NCBI GenBank assembly: GCA_038109305.1
Contig: JAYNIR010000005.1
Location: 62,001 to 126,000, forward strand
Origin: UBA1479 sp038109305
GTDB taxonomy: Bacteria; Pseudomonadota; Alphaproteobacteria; Rhodospirillales; Casp-alpha2
DNA length: 64,000 nt
Reading direction: 5' to 3'
Shown: piece by piece, positions 50,201 through 60,394 of the stretch
How positions within the stretch are numbered: the stretch's first letter is position 1
Layout of the letters: each line of letters opens with the position of its first letter
Translations under genes and position numbers: made by a program
The notes under the pieces: generated by a model
Database searches by the model: none
Told to the model about the DNA's origin: nothing
Seen by the model: only the letters and a program-made list of their open reading frames with translations

Positions 50201-51787
50201 CTAATCAGGGTCTTTTCCGGCAGTCGGCGTGTCGGTCGCGGTCAGCGTCAAGGCCCGGGCGAACAGCCCTTTTTCAAGGATGATCCGCTTCGCGACCGAA
50301 AGGTCCGCGTCGTCCTTGCGCCGTTCCGGCGGGCACAGGTCGCGGAGCGTCGACCGTTCGTCCGCGGTCAGCAATGCGGGCCGGCGCCAGCGGCTGAAAA
50401 CCTCGATCGCTTCGGCCGCGCTGCTGACCGCCTGGGCGACGCGATCCGCATTCAGGCCGAACGCGGTGGACGACGTGCACACCGTGGGATGAATGCCGAG
50501 CCCATGGAGCGTATAACCGGTTGGCGCGATCAGCCGCGACCAGGTGAGCGTCAGTTCGCCGTCGTTGGGCAGACGGATCACCGTCTGAACGCTGCCCTTG
50601 CCGTAGGACGAGGTGCCGACGACCACGGCCCGGTTGCGGTCCTGCAGCGCCGACGCGGTAATCTCGGACGCCGACGCCGATTTGCCATCGACCAGCACGA
50701 CCAGCGGGCGGCCCTGGAGGATATCCTCGCCGTCGGCGTTGTACTGGTGAAGGCTGTCCGAGTGGCGGCCGCGGGTGCTGATGATATGCCCCTGGGTCAG
50801 AAACAGGTTTGCCAGGGTCACCGATTGCCGCAACAGGCCGCCGGGATTTCCGGTCAGGTCCAGCACCATGCCTTTCAGCCGCGCGCCGGAGGTGCGCCGG
50901 TGTTTCATGACGGCGGTTTTGACGTCGGCTGCGGTCTTCTGATTGAAGCTCGATACCCTGACGACCAGAATGCCGTTTGAATACGTCGCGGTCACCGTTT
51001 GCGGGACGATGTGGCGGCGGGTTAGCACGATCTCCCGTTCAACTTTCGTGTCGCCTTCGCGGTACACCAGCCGGATCTGGGAATCGACCGGCCCACGGAG
51101 CCGCTTCGACACCTCGCGGACACTCAGTCCCACCATCGGTTTGCCGTCGACCGACACGATGACGTCACCTTCTTCCAGTCCTGCCTGCGCCGCCGGGGTT
51201 TCCGGCGTCACATGAATGATTTCGATCTCGCCGTCATCCAGGCGGAATCTGAGGCCGATGCCGCCGAACCCATCGCGGCGGGCACGATTGCGGCGCGCTT
51301 CGTCCGCCCCGGAATACCGGGAATAGATATCCAGTTCCGACAGCATGCCGTCGAACACCGCTTCGTAAATTCGTTCCGGGTCCGCCTTGCGCATTTCGTA
51401 GGACCATCCGCGCGCCGCCACCGCCACCTGCGTCGTCAGCCGACCCCAGGCGCGGGGCGTCGCCGGGTCTGGGATTTTCAGGCGGATGAGTTCCCCGCCT
51501 TCGGCGTAAAGGCCGATCTTGCCGTCCGCGCGCTCGATGGACAGGGCCGGATCGATGGCGCCGAGCCCGCGCAACGCCTCGAGCCCGATGTCGTCAAGCG
51601 CCAGCGCTTCGATGTATTTGTCTGAAACGTGCTCGTATCCGGCGGAAAACACTTCGTCCACCGCCGGGTGGGAAAACCCTGTGTCCTCGACCACCGTGGG
51701 TAGGATGCGCGGTTGCGCGCAGGCGGCGAGCACCAACAAAAATGCCGCCGCGGCAAGGTGCCTAAAATGGGTCATGCCGATGGTCAT
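50201..51787 (-). CDS. S41-family C-terminal processing protease, lipoprotein
   Basis: A 528-residue serine peptidase related to CtpA/Tsp. The N terminus is a lipoprotein signal (LLVLAACAQ), so it is probably anchored in the envelope. A PDZ domain spans about residues 170-240 (GFGGIGLRFRLDDGEIEIIH; AAQAGLEEGDVIVSVDGKPM). The catalytic Ser is S372 in GKSASASEI and the Lys is K397 in SYGKGSVQ, at the usual 25-residue distance. An in-frame ATG at 51775 is an alternative start. It lies between rpmG and rnr. Confidence 0.9.
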   Translation of the reverse strand: MTIGMTHFRHLAAAAFLLVLAACAQPRILPTVVEDTGFSHPAVDEVFSAGYEHVSDKYIEALALDDIGLEALRGLGAIDPALSIERADGKIGLYAEGGELIRLKIPDPATPRAWGRLTTQVAVAARGWSYEMRKADPERIYEAVFDGMLSELDIYSRYSGADEARRNRARRDGFGGIGLRFRLDDGEIEIIHVTPETPAAQAGLEEGDVIVSVDGKPMVGLSVREVSKRLRGPVDSQIRLVYREGDTKVEREIVLTRRHIVPQTVTATYSNGILVVRVSSFNQKTAADVKTAVMKHRRTSGARLKGMVLDLTGNPGGLLRQSVTLANLFLTQGHIISTRGRHSDSLHQYNADGEDILQGRPLVVLVDGKSASASEITASALQDRNRAVVVGTSSYGKGSVQTVIRLPNDGELTLTWSRLIAPTGYTLHGLGIHPTVCTSSTAFGLNADRVAQAVSSAAEAIEVFSRWRRPALLTADERSTLRDLCPPERRKDDADLSVAKRIILEKGLFARALTLTATDTPTAGKDPD

Positions 51788-51867
51788 CCGGACGAATTGT
51801 CGGCGATTTTCCGCCCGCCGTCACTATGGAAAGCGGGCCGCCGGGCCGTGCCCGCGCCGTCGGGCGT

Positions 51868-54168
51868 CTACTTCCGGCGTTTGTCCTTACCGGTGCGGGC
51901 CTTTCGCCGGGCGGCCCGGGACTTGCCTTTGCGGGCCGGGCCGGCGCCCCGTTTGCCCGTCCGCGCGGACTTGCCGAAGCGTCTGCCGCCGCCGCTGCCA
52001 CCGCCACCGGCGATTTCGAAAATCATGCCGCCGGTCAGCGGGCGGGCTTCGGCAAGCCGCACGCGTACCGGATCACCCAGGGAATAGATCATGCCCGTCG
52101 ACCGGCCGCGCAGCTGGTTTTGTGCCTCGTCATGGTCGTAATAGTCGTCGGGCAGTGATCCCATGGGCGCCAGCCCGTCTGCGCCCGTTTCGTCCAGGGT
52201 GATGAACAGGCCGAACCGGGTGACGCCGTTGACGCGGCCGGTAAATTCGGCGCCGACCTGGCTCGCCATGAAAGCGGTGGTGAGCCGGTCGACGGCGGCG
52301 CGTTCGGCCGCCGCCGCGCGCCGTTCGGTCATCGACAGGTGTTCGCCCATGTCGCTGTATTCCTTGTGGCCGTCTTGAAGCCCGCCGTCGCCGAGTTTCA
52401 ATCCCCGGATCAGCGCGCGATGGACCAACAGATCCGAATACCGCCGGATCGGCGACGTGAAATGCGCATAGCGGCGGAGCGCCAGACCGAAGTGACCGAT
52501 GTTGTCGGGTGAATATTCCGCCTGCGCCTGCGACCGCAGCACCAGTTCCTGAACCATGCGGGCGTGCGGCGTGTCCTTGGATTTGGCGAGGATGCGGTTG
52601 AACTGCTCGGGTTTCAGAACCTGGCCCTTGTGCACCGAAATGGCGACGGTTTCCAACGCCGTGCGCAGGCCTTCCATCTTTTCCAGGCTCGGCTGGTCGT
52701 GCACCCGGTACATGCAGGGTATGCCTTTGGCCTCAAGCGTTTCCGCCGCCGCCACGTTGGCGGTGATCATGAATTCCTCGATCAGTTTGTGGCTCGCGAA
52801 CCTTTCACGCAGCGCGATCCTGACGACCTTACCCTGGTCGTCGACCTCGACCCGACGTTCCGGCAGGTCCAGGTCCAGCACGTTGCGGGCCCGCCGATTG
52901 CGGTCGAGCGCATTATAGGCGCCGTAAAGCGGTTGGATCACACGCGATATCAACGGCCCAGTCACGTCGTCCGGGTTGCCGTCCTTCGCCGCCTGCACCT
53001 GGGCGTAGGTCAGCCGCGCCGCCGACCGCATGAGCGCCCGGTGAAAGCGGTGGCGCTTCATCCCGCCGTCCTTATCGATCCACATTTCGGCGACCATGCA
53101 GGGCCGGTCTTCCTTCGGGTTTAGCGAACACCATCCGGTCGACAGTTCGTGCGGCAGCATGGGCACGATGCGGTCGGGGAAATAGACGCTGTTGCCGCGT
53201 TCGTACGCGCTGCGGTCCAGCGCGTCGCCCTGGCGCACGTACCAGGCGACGTCGGCGATGGCGACGATCAACCGCCAACCGCCCGGGTTTTTCGGGTCCG
53301 TATCCGGTTCGGCGAACACGGCGTCGTCGAAGTCGCGGGCGTCGGCGCCGTCGATGGTGACCAGCGGCAGATCGCGCAGGTCCAGCCGCTTGCCCACTGG
53401 CGCGGGGCCGGCAGTCTTGGCCTGGTCCAACGCCGCCTGCGGAAATTCGAACGGCAGTTCGTTTTCGTAGATGGAAATCAGGCTGATGGATTTCGGGTCG
53501 TCCATATCGCCCAGCCGTTCCGTCACCTCCGCCCGGCGCAAGCCCAAGTCCTTGCCCGGCAGGATTTTCGCGCGCACCAGATCGCCCGGCTTGGCGCCGC
53601 GGGCGTTGCCCGGCGGCACGATGAACTCCATCTTGGCGCGCTTGTCCGTGGGTTCGATCCGGCTCTGTTTTTCGCCACCCGGGCCGATCTCTTCCCGGTA
53701 AAGGCCCATGATGGTGTCCGGCACCGATGGCAGGAGGCGGATGGTGCGGGCTTCGTACCCGTCGCCGTGGCATTCCAGCCGCGCCAGAACGCGGTCGCCC
53801 GGGCCCGGCGCCGGTTGGCCCCGGCGTTCGGGCTTCATAAAGATTTTCGGCGGCGGTCCTTGTTCGTCTTCGTCCCAGTCGTCCGGCCGGGCGATCAGGT
53901 CACCGTCCCGGTCGACGCCGAAGACGCGCAGTACCGTCACGTCCGGCAGCGCGTCGGCCGCGGCAAACCGGCGGCCCCGGCCACGGTCAAGCGCACCGTC
54001 CTGTTCCATGCTTCTCAGCATGTCGCGCAGCATCGCCTTTTCTTCCGATCCCATCTTGAAGGCGCGGGCGATCTCGCGCTTGCCGACGCGCGTGGGGCTC
54101 GACTGAATGAATTCGAGAAGTTCGTCCCGGCTCGGGAACGGCGGTTTCGATTTGGGATTTGTCGCCAA
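51868..54168 (-). CDS. rnr: Ribonuclease R
   Basis: A 766-residue 3'-5' exoribonuclease that degrades structured RNA and takes part in RNA quality control. The order is a helix-turn-helix-like N terminus, cold-shock domains, the RNB catalytic domain (LPLVTIDGADARDFDDAVFA with the metal-binding Asp residues; SPIRRYSDLLVHRALIRG), an S1 domain, and a basic tail (RKARTGKDKRRK). It follows topA by nine bases on the same strand. Confidence 0.95.
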   Translation of the reverse strand: MATNPKSKPPFPSRDELLEFIQSSPTRVGKREIARAFKMGSEEKAMLRDMLRSMEQDGALDRGRGRRFAAADALPDVTVLRVFGVDRDGDLIARPDDWDEDEQGPPPKIFMKPERRGQPAPGPGDRVLARLECHGDGYEARTIRLLPSVPDTIMGLYREEIGPGGEKQSRIEPTDKRAKMEFIVPPGNARGAKPGDLVRAKILPGKDLGLRRAEVTERLGDMDDPKSISLISIYENELPFEFPQAALDQAKTAGPAPVGKRLDLRDLPLVTIDGADARDFDDAVFAEPDTDPKNPGGWRLIVAIADVAWYVRQGDALDRSAYERGNSVYFPDRIVPMLPHELSTGWCSLNPKEDRPCMVAEMWIDKDGGMKRHRFHRALMRSAARLTYAQVQAAKDGNPDDVTGPLISRVIQPLYGAYNALDRNRRARNVLDLDLPERRVEVDDQGKVVRIALRERFASHKLIEEFMITANVAAAETLEAKGIPCMYRVHDQPSLEKMEGLRTALETVAISVHKGQVLKPEQFNRILAKSKDTPHARMVQELVLRSQAQAEYSPDNIGHFGLALRRYAHFTSPIRRYSDLLVHRALIRGLKLGDGGLQDGHKEYSDMGEHLSMTERRAAAAERAAVDRLTTAFMASQVGAEFTGRVNGVTRFGLFITLDETGADGLAPMGSLPDDYYDHDEAQNQLRGRSTGMIYSLGDPVRVRLAEARPLTGGMIFEIAGGGGSGGGRRFGKSARTGKRGAGPARKGKSRAARRKARTGKDKRRK

Positions 54169-54177
54169 CGGCGGGGC

Positions 54178-56823
54178 CTAATCGTCCGCCGGGGATGCGT
54201 CTTCGTCGGCCGTCGTCTTCGCCGCCGCCTTCTTTTTCGCCGCGGGTTTCTTTTTCGCGGCCGCCTTTTTCTTCGGCGCGGCTTTCTTCTTGGACGTGTC
54301 CTTGCCGTCCTTGCCCGATTTGGCGGCGAGAAGTTCCAGCGCTTGTTCTAGCGTCACGCTGTCCTTGTCCGTGCCGTTGGGTAGGCTCACCATTATCTTG
54401 CCGTGCTGCACGAAGGGGCCCCAGCGGCCCGCCTTCTGCACCACTGGTTTGCCGTCCTTCGGGTGTTTGCCCAATTCCTTGGGCGGATCTTTCTTGGGTT
54501 TGTCGGCAAGCAACGAGACCGCCCGGTTCAAGCCGATGGTCAGGACATCGTCGTCGCCCTTGAGCGATACATAGGTGCCGCCCAATTTGATGAACGGCCC
54601 GAACCGGCCAATGCCGGCGGTGATCATGTCGCCGGTTTCCGGATCGGGGCCGACATCGCGGGGCAACGCCAGGAGGTCGATCGCCTTTTGCAGGTCGACC
54701 GCCGCCGGGCTCAGGCCCCGGGGCAGGGATGCACGTTTCGGCTTCGCGTCATCGTCTTCCGCGTCGCCGAGCTGAACATAGGCGCCGTAGGGCCCCTTGC
54801 GGAGGCTCACGTCCTTGCCGGCCGTGGCGTCCTTGCCCAAGGCCTTTGGGAACGTAATCGCCGCTACCGCGCCGTCGCCGCCCATCGGAACTTCCAGCGC
54901 CTGGGTGTGGCGGCAGTCGGGATAGTTGGAACAGCCAATGAACGCGCCAAACTTGCCGAGCTTCAACGACAGGCGCCCTTCGACGCAGGTCGGGCATTTG
55001 CGTGGGCTAGGGTTTTCCGGCGTTTCCGGGAAGAAGTGCGGGCCCAAAAGGTCGTCTAGTTTGTCGAGCACGTCGCGGATGCGCAGTTCCTTGGTGTCGT
55101 CGACGGCTTTGGAAAAGGCGCCCCAGAAATCGCGCAGCACTTCCTTCCACTGCCGCCGCCCGCCGGAAATGTCATCCAGGCGTTCTTCCAGTTCGGCGGT
55201 GAAGTCGTATTCCACATAGCGCTGGAAAAAGCTGGTCAGGAAGGCGGTGACGACGCGGCCCCGGTCTTCCGGCTCGAAACGCCGGTTTTCCAGCTTCACG
55301 TAGTTGCGGTCCTGCAGAACCGACAGGATCGAGGCATAGGTCGACGGCCGGCCGATGCCCAGTTCCTCCAGCCGTTTGACCAGGCTGGCTTCGGAATAGC
55401 GGGGCGGCGGCTGGGTGAAATGTTGCTCCGTGTCGACGCCCTGGCGGACCAGCGCCTGGCCTTCCTTCACGTCGGGCAGGATGCGAAGCTTGTCTTCGTC
55501 GTCGTCATCGCCGCCGCTGTCCTTTTCGTCGTGGCCTTCCTGGTAAACCTTGAAGAACCCGTCGAAGGCGATGACCGATCCGGTCGCACGAAGCTGGCAC
55601 GATCCGTCACGGGCGGTGATGTTTACGGCGATCTGATCCAGCACCGCGCTTTCCATCTGGCTCGCGATCGTGCGTTTCCAGATCAGCTCGTACAACTTCA
55701 ACTGATCGGAATCCAAATGGCGGGCGACGTCTTCGGGCTTGCGGGTCAGTTCCGTCGGGCGGATGGCTTCGTGCGCTTCCTGGGCGTTTTTGGCCTTCGT
55801 CTTGTAGGCGCGGGGGGCGTCCGGCAGGTACGGCTGGCCGTAGGTGGACTGGATCACCTGGCGGCTCTGAGCGACGGCCTCGCCGGCCATCTGCACGCCG
55901 TCCGTCCGCATGTAGGTGATCAGGCCGACGGTTTCGCCGTCCAGATTGATGCCTTCATAAAGCCGCTGTGCGACCTGCATGGTACGCTTGGCCGACATAT
56001 ATAACTTGCGCGCCGATTCCTGCTGCAGGGTCGAGGTCGTGAACGGCGGCGATGGATGGCGCTTGGTTTGCTTGCGCTGCACCTCTGCGACGGAAAACTG
56101 TCCGGCCTCGATGGTTTTTTTCGCGGCCTCGGCGGCGGCGGCATCGGGGATGTCCATCTTGCCGAGCTTGTTGCCGTTCAGGTGCGTCACCTGCGCCGAC
56201 AGCTTATGCCCGCCGTCGGCGGCGAAGGTCGCCTTCAGCGACCAGAATTCCTGTTTCCGGAAAACCTCGATCTCGGCTTCGCGTTCGCAGATCAGGCGCA
56301 GCGCCACCGACTGCACCCGCCCGGCGGACCGCGATCCCGGCAGTTTGCGCCACAGCACCGGCGACAAGGTAAAGCCGACCAGATAGTCCAGCGCTCGGCG
56401 CGCAAGGTAGGCATCGATCAATTCGTGGTCCAGCTCGCGCGGATGTTCAAACGCCGCCTGCACGGCCTTTTTGGTGATTTCGTTGAAGACGACGCGTTTG
56501 ACGTCTACGCCGTTGAGCGCCTTTTTCTTGTTCAGGATTTCCTGCACGTGCCAGGAAATCGCCTCGCCCTCGCGGTCCGGGTCGGTCGCGAGGAACAAGC
56601 GTTCGGCGCCTTTGACCGCGTCGGCGATGGCCTTGATGTGCTTTTCCGATTTGCCGTCGATTTCCCAATCCATTTCGAAATCGGCGTCGGGCCGCACCGA
56701 TCCGTCCTTCGACGGCAGATCGCGGATGTGGCCGTAACTGGCCAGCACCGTGTAACCGGAGCCCAGATATTTGTTGATCGTCTTTGCCTTGGCCGGGCTC
56801 TCTACGACGACGACATCGGTCAT
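54178..56823 (-). CDS. topA: DNA topoisomerase I
   Basis: An 881-residue type IA topoisomerase that relaxes negative supercoils. The Toprim domain is at the start (VVVESPAKAKTINKYLGSG; ATDPDREGEAISWHV). The active-site Tyr lies in GLITYMRTDGVQM. Towards the C terminus there is a zinc-finger-like CPTCVEGRL/CSNYPDC pair, then several topoisomerase C-terminal repeats (TAGIGRFGPFIKLGGTY; RKGPYGAYVQLG), and a long Lys/Ala tail. It precedes rnr in the same operon. In the usual gene order dprA comes next, as here, though broken. Confidence 0.96.
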   Translation of the reverse strand: MTDVVVVESPAKAKTINKYLGSGYTVLASYGHIRDLPSKDGSVRPDADFEMDWEIDGKSEKHIKAIADAVKGAERLFLATDPDREGEAISWHVQEILNKKKALNGVDVKRVVFNEITKKAVQAAFEHPRELDHELIDAYLARRALDYLVGFTLSPVLWRKLPGSRSAGRVQSVALRLICEREAEIEVFRKQEFWSLKATFAADGGHKLSAQVTHLNGNKLGKMDIPDAAAAEAAKKTIEAGQFSVAEVQRKQTKRHPSPPFTTSTLQQESARKLYMSAKRTMQVAQRLYEGINLDGETVGLITYMRTDGVQMAGEAVAQSRQVIQSTYGQPYLPDAPRAYKTKAKNAQEAHEAIRPTELTRKPEDVARHLDSDQLKLYELIWKRTIASQMESAVLDQIAVNITARDGSCQLRATGSVIAFDGFFKVYQEGHDEKDSGGDDDDEDKLRILPDVKEGQALVRQGVDTEQHFTQPPPRYSEASLVKRLEELGIGRPSTYASILSVLQDRNYVKLENRRFEPEDRGRVVTAFLTSFFQRYVEYDFTAELEERLDDISGGRRQWKEVLRDFWGAFSKAVDDTKELRIRDVLDKLDDLLGPHFFPETPENPSPRKCPTCVEGRLSLKLGKFGAFIGCSNYPDCRHTQALEVPMGGDGAVAAITFPKALGKDATAGKDVSLRKGPYGAYVQLGDAEDDDAKPKRASLPRGLSPAAVDLQKAIDLLALPRDVGPDPETGDMITAGIGRFGPFIKLGGTYVSLKGDDDVLTIGLNRAVSLLADKPKKDPPKELGKHPKDGKPVVQKAGRWGPFVQHGKIMVSLPNGTDKDSVTLEQALELLAAKSGKDGKDTSKKKAAPKKKAAAKKKPAAKKKAAAKTTADEDASPADD

Positions 56824-56869
56824 GCGGCTTGTGCCTTTGTTGCGCCGGCCCGGTAAAAAATGGGGCCGG

Positions 56870-57567
56870 TCAGGGATCCATCAGGATCGAAACTTTGTTC
56901 TCGGAGTGCCTCTCTAGCCGTCCTGCGAGTTCCAATTCAAGCAAAACAATGGACTCCACGGCGGGGGAGAATTGACAAACACGATGCAGTTCGTCAACCG
57001 TCGATAGTGAGGGTCCCAGCGCCTGAATGATTTTATGCCGAGCGCTTTCCAGGTCGCCGGCGTCTGAAAGTTGGCCCACCGGACCCGCAATTTTATTCTT
57101 ATTTTCAATTAATTGCAGGGGGGACAGCTGGCCCAGCGCCTGCAATACGTCATCGACGTTTTCGGTCAGATTGGCGCCATCGCGAATTAATCCGTTGGTG
57201 CCCCTGGCGCGCGGGTCCATGGCAGCACCCGTTACAGCGAAAACTTCGCGGCCCTGTTCCAACGCCATGCGTGCGGTGATCAGCGAACCCTGCGGGGGGC
57301 TGGCCTCGACCACCGCACCGCCCCGGGCCATGCCGGAAATAATCCGATTGCGCCGGGGGAAGTGCCGCGCCTGCGGTTGCATGCCCGGCGCCGCCCCGGC
57401 CGGCAATTTCGGGGAGTGCCGCCGTGCCGTAATGGCCGAGCAACCGGAAGAACCTGTCGGGCCCGGCGTTTTCCGACCGAATCAGGCGCAGCCAGTCCGT
57501 GCGCTCGCCGTCGGTCAGGGTTCGTTGGCTGGGGTGTGTTGGTTTGTCGGCATGATTGGGGGCTCAC
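56870..57567 (-). pseudogene. dprA: dprA remnant with large internal deletion
   Basis: DprA loads RecA on incoming DNA during transformation. Here its C-terminal third reads from about 57370 as MQPQARHFPRRNRIISGMA, VVEASPPQGSLITARMAL, GREVFAVTGAAMDPRARGTN to the stop at 56870. Upstream, in a different frame, stands the DprA N terminus: THPSQRTLTDGERTDWLRLI, then GPDRFFRLLGHYGTA to IAGRGG. A plausible GTG start at 57565-57567 is put out of frame by an extra C. Most of the central Rossmann domain (over 100 codons in normal DprA) is missing between the pieces. The gene cannot make a working protein. Confidence 0.8.
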
Positions 57568-57628
57568 CGGCGCTGCCGGAACCAAGGCTAGCCGAGAAAA
57601 ATTATCTGTAAAAGGGAAAACAGCTTGC

Positions 57629-59191
57629 TTATTTGCTCATTTTGGTTGTTCGGCCCAAAATCCAGGCCGGGATCAAGGCCGTCGAAAACACCAACGCCGA
57701 GACGATGAAGGCGTCCTGGAAGCCGAGCGTCGTCGCCTGGGCGTGAATGACCTTGGCGAGAAAGTCGAGCGCCCCCGCGGTCTGCTGCGTATCGGGCACG
57801 CCGCTTTCACCCAGTACGCGCCCGACCGCCGACAAAAACTCGCGGCTCAGCGGATTGGCCGACGTTTGCGTTGCCGCCATGGCGTCGGCGTGGAAGGCGG
57901 TGCGCTGTTCCGTAATAACCACGAAAATCAGGGTGCCGAACGCGCCGCCCAATTGCCGCACGAAGTTGTAGGTCGCGGCGCCGGCGTTGATCTTGGGTTC
58001 GGGTACGGCGCGGATCGCCGCCGCCCCCATGGCCGGCATCACCAAGCCGATGGCCAGCCGCGATAAAACGGTCAGCAGCACCATGACGAGGAAGGCCGTG
58101 TTGACGTCGGACTTGGCGATGATCAGGGCAGCGATGACGAAGATCAACACGCCCGCGGAAATGGGATATCGGGGCGACACATGGTCGTTCAGCCGCCCGG
58201 CCACCGGGGTGATCAGTAACAGGAAAATTCCCGCCGGCACCAGCACCATGCCCGCCGCCGTTGCGGTGAAGCCCTGCACCTGTTGGGTGAACACGGGAAT
58301 GGCGTAGTTGGTGGCGAAGTTGCCGGCGCCGAACAGAAAGGCGATGACCATGGCCGACGCAAAGGCCGGATTGGTGAACAGATTGACGTCCAGCATGGGG
58401 TTTTTCGACCGCATCTGATGCCACAGGAAAACGATCCCGGCGGCGATACCGCCGACCAGAAGCACCAGCACCTCGTTGGAATGCCAGCCCCAGCGCTGGC
58501 CGTTGGCGAGACCGCTCATGACGCTGAAGCAGAAGGTCACCACCAGCACAAGTCCGGTCCAGTCGAATGGCGGTTTCGGGCCTTTCTGACGTTCCTGCGG
58601 CATGAAGCTAAGCCCCAGCACGAAGGCGATGAAGGCCAGCGGCAGCGGCACGATGAAAATGTGCCGCCAGGTAAGCGCGTCCACAATGACGCCGCCGACC
58701 ACGGGCCCGAAACTGGGCGCCAGCGTCACGCCGACCGAATACATGCTGACGGCGAAACCGCGCCGCTCGATGGGAAAAACGGCAATGATGGTCGACAGCA
58801 CGAGGGGCTGAACGATGCCGGCGGAAATCCCCTGCATGATCCGCCCGATGATCAGGGTGTCCATGTTGGGCGCCAAGGCGCAGACGAACGCGCCGGCGGC
58901 GAACAGCACCAGGGTCATGGCGTAGGCGTTGCGCTGGCCCAGGTGGGCAACGACCCAGACACTGATCAGCTGGCTTGCCACCATAGAGGTGATGAAGGTC
59001 GTGGACGCCCACTGGGCCACGGTCTGGCCGATGCCGAAGGCGCCCATGAACGACGGCACCGCGACGTTGACGACCGTTGCCGATAAAATCATTGCAACTG
59101 CGCCCAGCAGGCCGGACATGGTCAACAGCCATCGGCGAGCCGGGCTTATTGTCGCGGGATCAAGGCGCGAAAGGGCTGCGCTACTGGTCAA
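57629..59191 (-). CDS. emrB: EmrB/QacA-type MFS multidrug efflux permease
   Basis: A 520-residue 14-helix major facilitator of the DHA2 group, which expels hydrophobic drugs and similar compounds using the proton gradient. LSATVVNVAVPSFMGAFGI in helix 1, AQWASTTFITSMVASQL, LGQRNAYAMTLVLFAAGA and GPVVGGVIVDALTWRHIF are family sequences. It overlaps the upstream membrane-fusion gene by 11 bases, so the two form one operon. It sits between dprA and htpX, where the ancestral order would go straight to plsY. Confidence 0.92.
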   Translation of the reverse strand: MTSSAALSRLDPATISPARRWLLTMSGLLGAVAMILSATVVNVAVPSFMGAFGIGQTVAQWASTTFITSMVASQLISVWVVAHLGQRNAYAMTLVLFAAGAFVCALAPNMDTLIIGRIMQGISAGIVQPLVLSTIIAVFPIERRGFAVSMYSVGVTLAPSFGPVVGGVIVDALTWRHIFIVPLPLAFIAFVLGLSFMPQERQKGPKPPFDWTGLVLVVTFCFSVMSGLANGQRWGWHSNEVLVLLVGGIAAGIVFLWHQMRSKNPMLDVNLFTNPAFASAMVIAFLFGAGNFATNYAIPVFTQQVQGFTATAAGMVLVPAGIFLLLITPVAGRLNDHVSPRYPISAGVLIFVIAALIIAKSDVNTAFLVMVLLTVLSRLAIGLVMPAMGAAAIRAVPEPKINAGAATYNFVRQLGGAFGTLIFVVITEQRTAFHADAMAATQTSANPLSREFLSAVGRVLGESGVPDTQQTAGALDFLAKVIHAQATTLGFQDAFIVSALVFSTALIPAWILGRTTKMSK

Positions 59192-60350
59192 CGTTGATCT
59201 TGATTTCGACCATCATGCCGGGGCGAAGCAGCCGTTCGACTTGGGCGACGGCGATGCGGACCGGCAGGCGTTGCGTGATTTTGGTGAAGTTGCCGGACGG
59301 GTTGGGGCTCGGCAGCAACGCGAACTCGGCCGTTGTCGAATTGCCGATGATCTGAACCTTGCCCTTGAAATTCTTGTTCGGGTAAGCGTCGACCGAGACC
59401 TGAACTTCGTCGCCGACCTCGATTTTACGGATGTCCGTTTCTTTGATGTTGGCGTCGATCCAGATGACATCCGGGTTGTGGATCAGCACCAACCGCTGGC
59501 CCGGGGTGACGTATTCGCCGACGTCGACAAATTTCTTGTCGACGACACCCTGGATGGCGCTTTTGATCGTGCGGTCGGCCAGGTCGAGCCGCTGTTCGGA
59601 GAGCTTGGCCTGCAGTTCCGCTTCACGGTGGCTGTATACCTTGACCGCGCTGTCCAAAACCAAAAGGCGTTCGCGTTCGGCTTCGACTTCCGCCAACTTC
59701 GCTTCCGCCGCGTTCAGGTCGGCGATGGCGATCCGGTGTTCGCGTTCGATCTTTTTCAGTTCCGTTTCTGCCTGATCCAGTTGCCTGCGGGACACCACGC
59801 GCTTGGCGTAAAGGGATTTGGCGCGTTCGTGTTCGCGCCGCGTCAAATCCAATTGCGGCTGCAGGGACGAAACGGTCACCTGCGCCGACTGGACGCGGGC
59901 GCGCTCGGACTTCATTTTTGACGACGTTTCCTTGTCGACCAGGCTTTTTTCAGCAAGTGTCCGGTCCTTTTCCGCCCGGAGCCCTTCGATCTGGGCTTCC
60001 AATTCTTTAACCCGAAGTTCCGACTCCCGGGCGTCGATGTTGACCAGCACCTTGCCCGGATGAATATCGTCGCCTTCCGAAACGCCGATCGCCGTGACGA
60101 AGCCCGCGACGCGGGAGGAAATGGTGATCAGATCGCCGCCGATGCGGGCGTCGACTTCGTGGATGTTTTTGACCCGGTCGTGGATTTCGATGCCGCCCAG
60201 GATGCTGCCGACGATGCCGATCAGGGCGGCGATGGCGATCCGGCGCTTGCGCGCGCGGACGCGGTTGGCGTCCTCAAGCGCCTTGACCGTTTCCATCGCG
60301 CTGGCCGACGCAGTGTCCGGCCGCGGATCGACGTCCGTGGTGTCCGGCAT
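59181..60350 (-). CDS. emrA: HlyD/EmrA-family membrane-fusion protein
   Basis: A 389-residue periplasmic adaptor that links the EmrB-type pump to an outer-membrane channel. One N-terminal membrane segment (RIAIAALIGIVGSILGGIEI), a barrel-sandwich (VDARIGGDLITISSRVAGFV; GVVDKKFVDVGEYVTPGQRL), and a long coiled coil at about residues 110-230 with many Glu, Lys and Leu are visible. The ATG at 60350 (MPDTTDVDP) has a GAGGAA ribosome site. A perfect ATTGTATACAAT palindrome lies 45 bases upstream, a likely repressor site. Confidence 0.92.
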   Translation of the reverse strand: MPDTTDVDPRPDTASASAMETVKALEDANRVRARKRRIAIAALIGIVGSILGGIEIHDRVKNIHEVDARIGGDLITISSRVAGFVTAIGVSEGDDIHPGKVLVNIDARESELRVKELEAQIEGLRAEKDRTLAEKSLVDKETSSKMKSERARVQSAQVTVSSLQPQLDLTRREHERAKSLYAKRVVSRRQLDQAETELKKIEREHRIAIADLNAAEAKLAEVEAERERLLVLDSAVKVYSHREAELQAKLSEQRLDLADRTIKSAIQGVVDKKFVDVGEYVTPGQRLVLIHNPDVIWIDANIKETDIRKIEVGDEVQVSVDAYPNKNFKGKVQIIGNSTTAEFALLPSPNPSGNFTKITQRLPVRIAVAQVERLLRPGMMVEIKINVDQ

Positions 60351-60394
60351 GGTCAATTCCTCGAATAATTGAAAGCGACATTACCGTAACAGAG

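Noticed and set aside
59631..59640. A GTATAC within emrA
   Set aside because: It lies inside the coding region with flanks CT and CT, not TT and AA, so it is not a copy of the operator.
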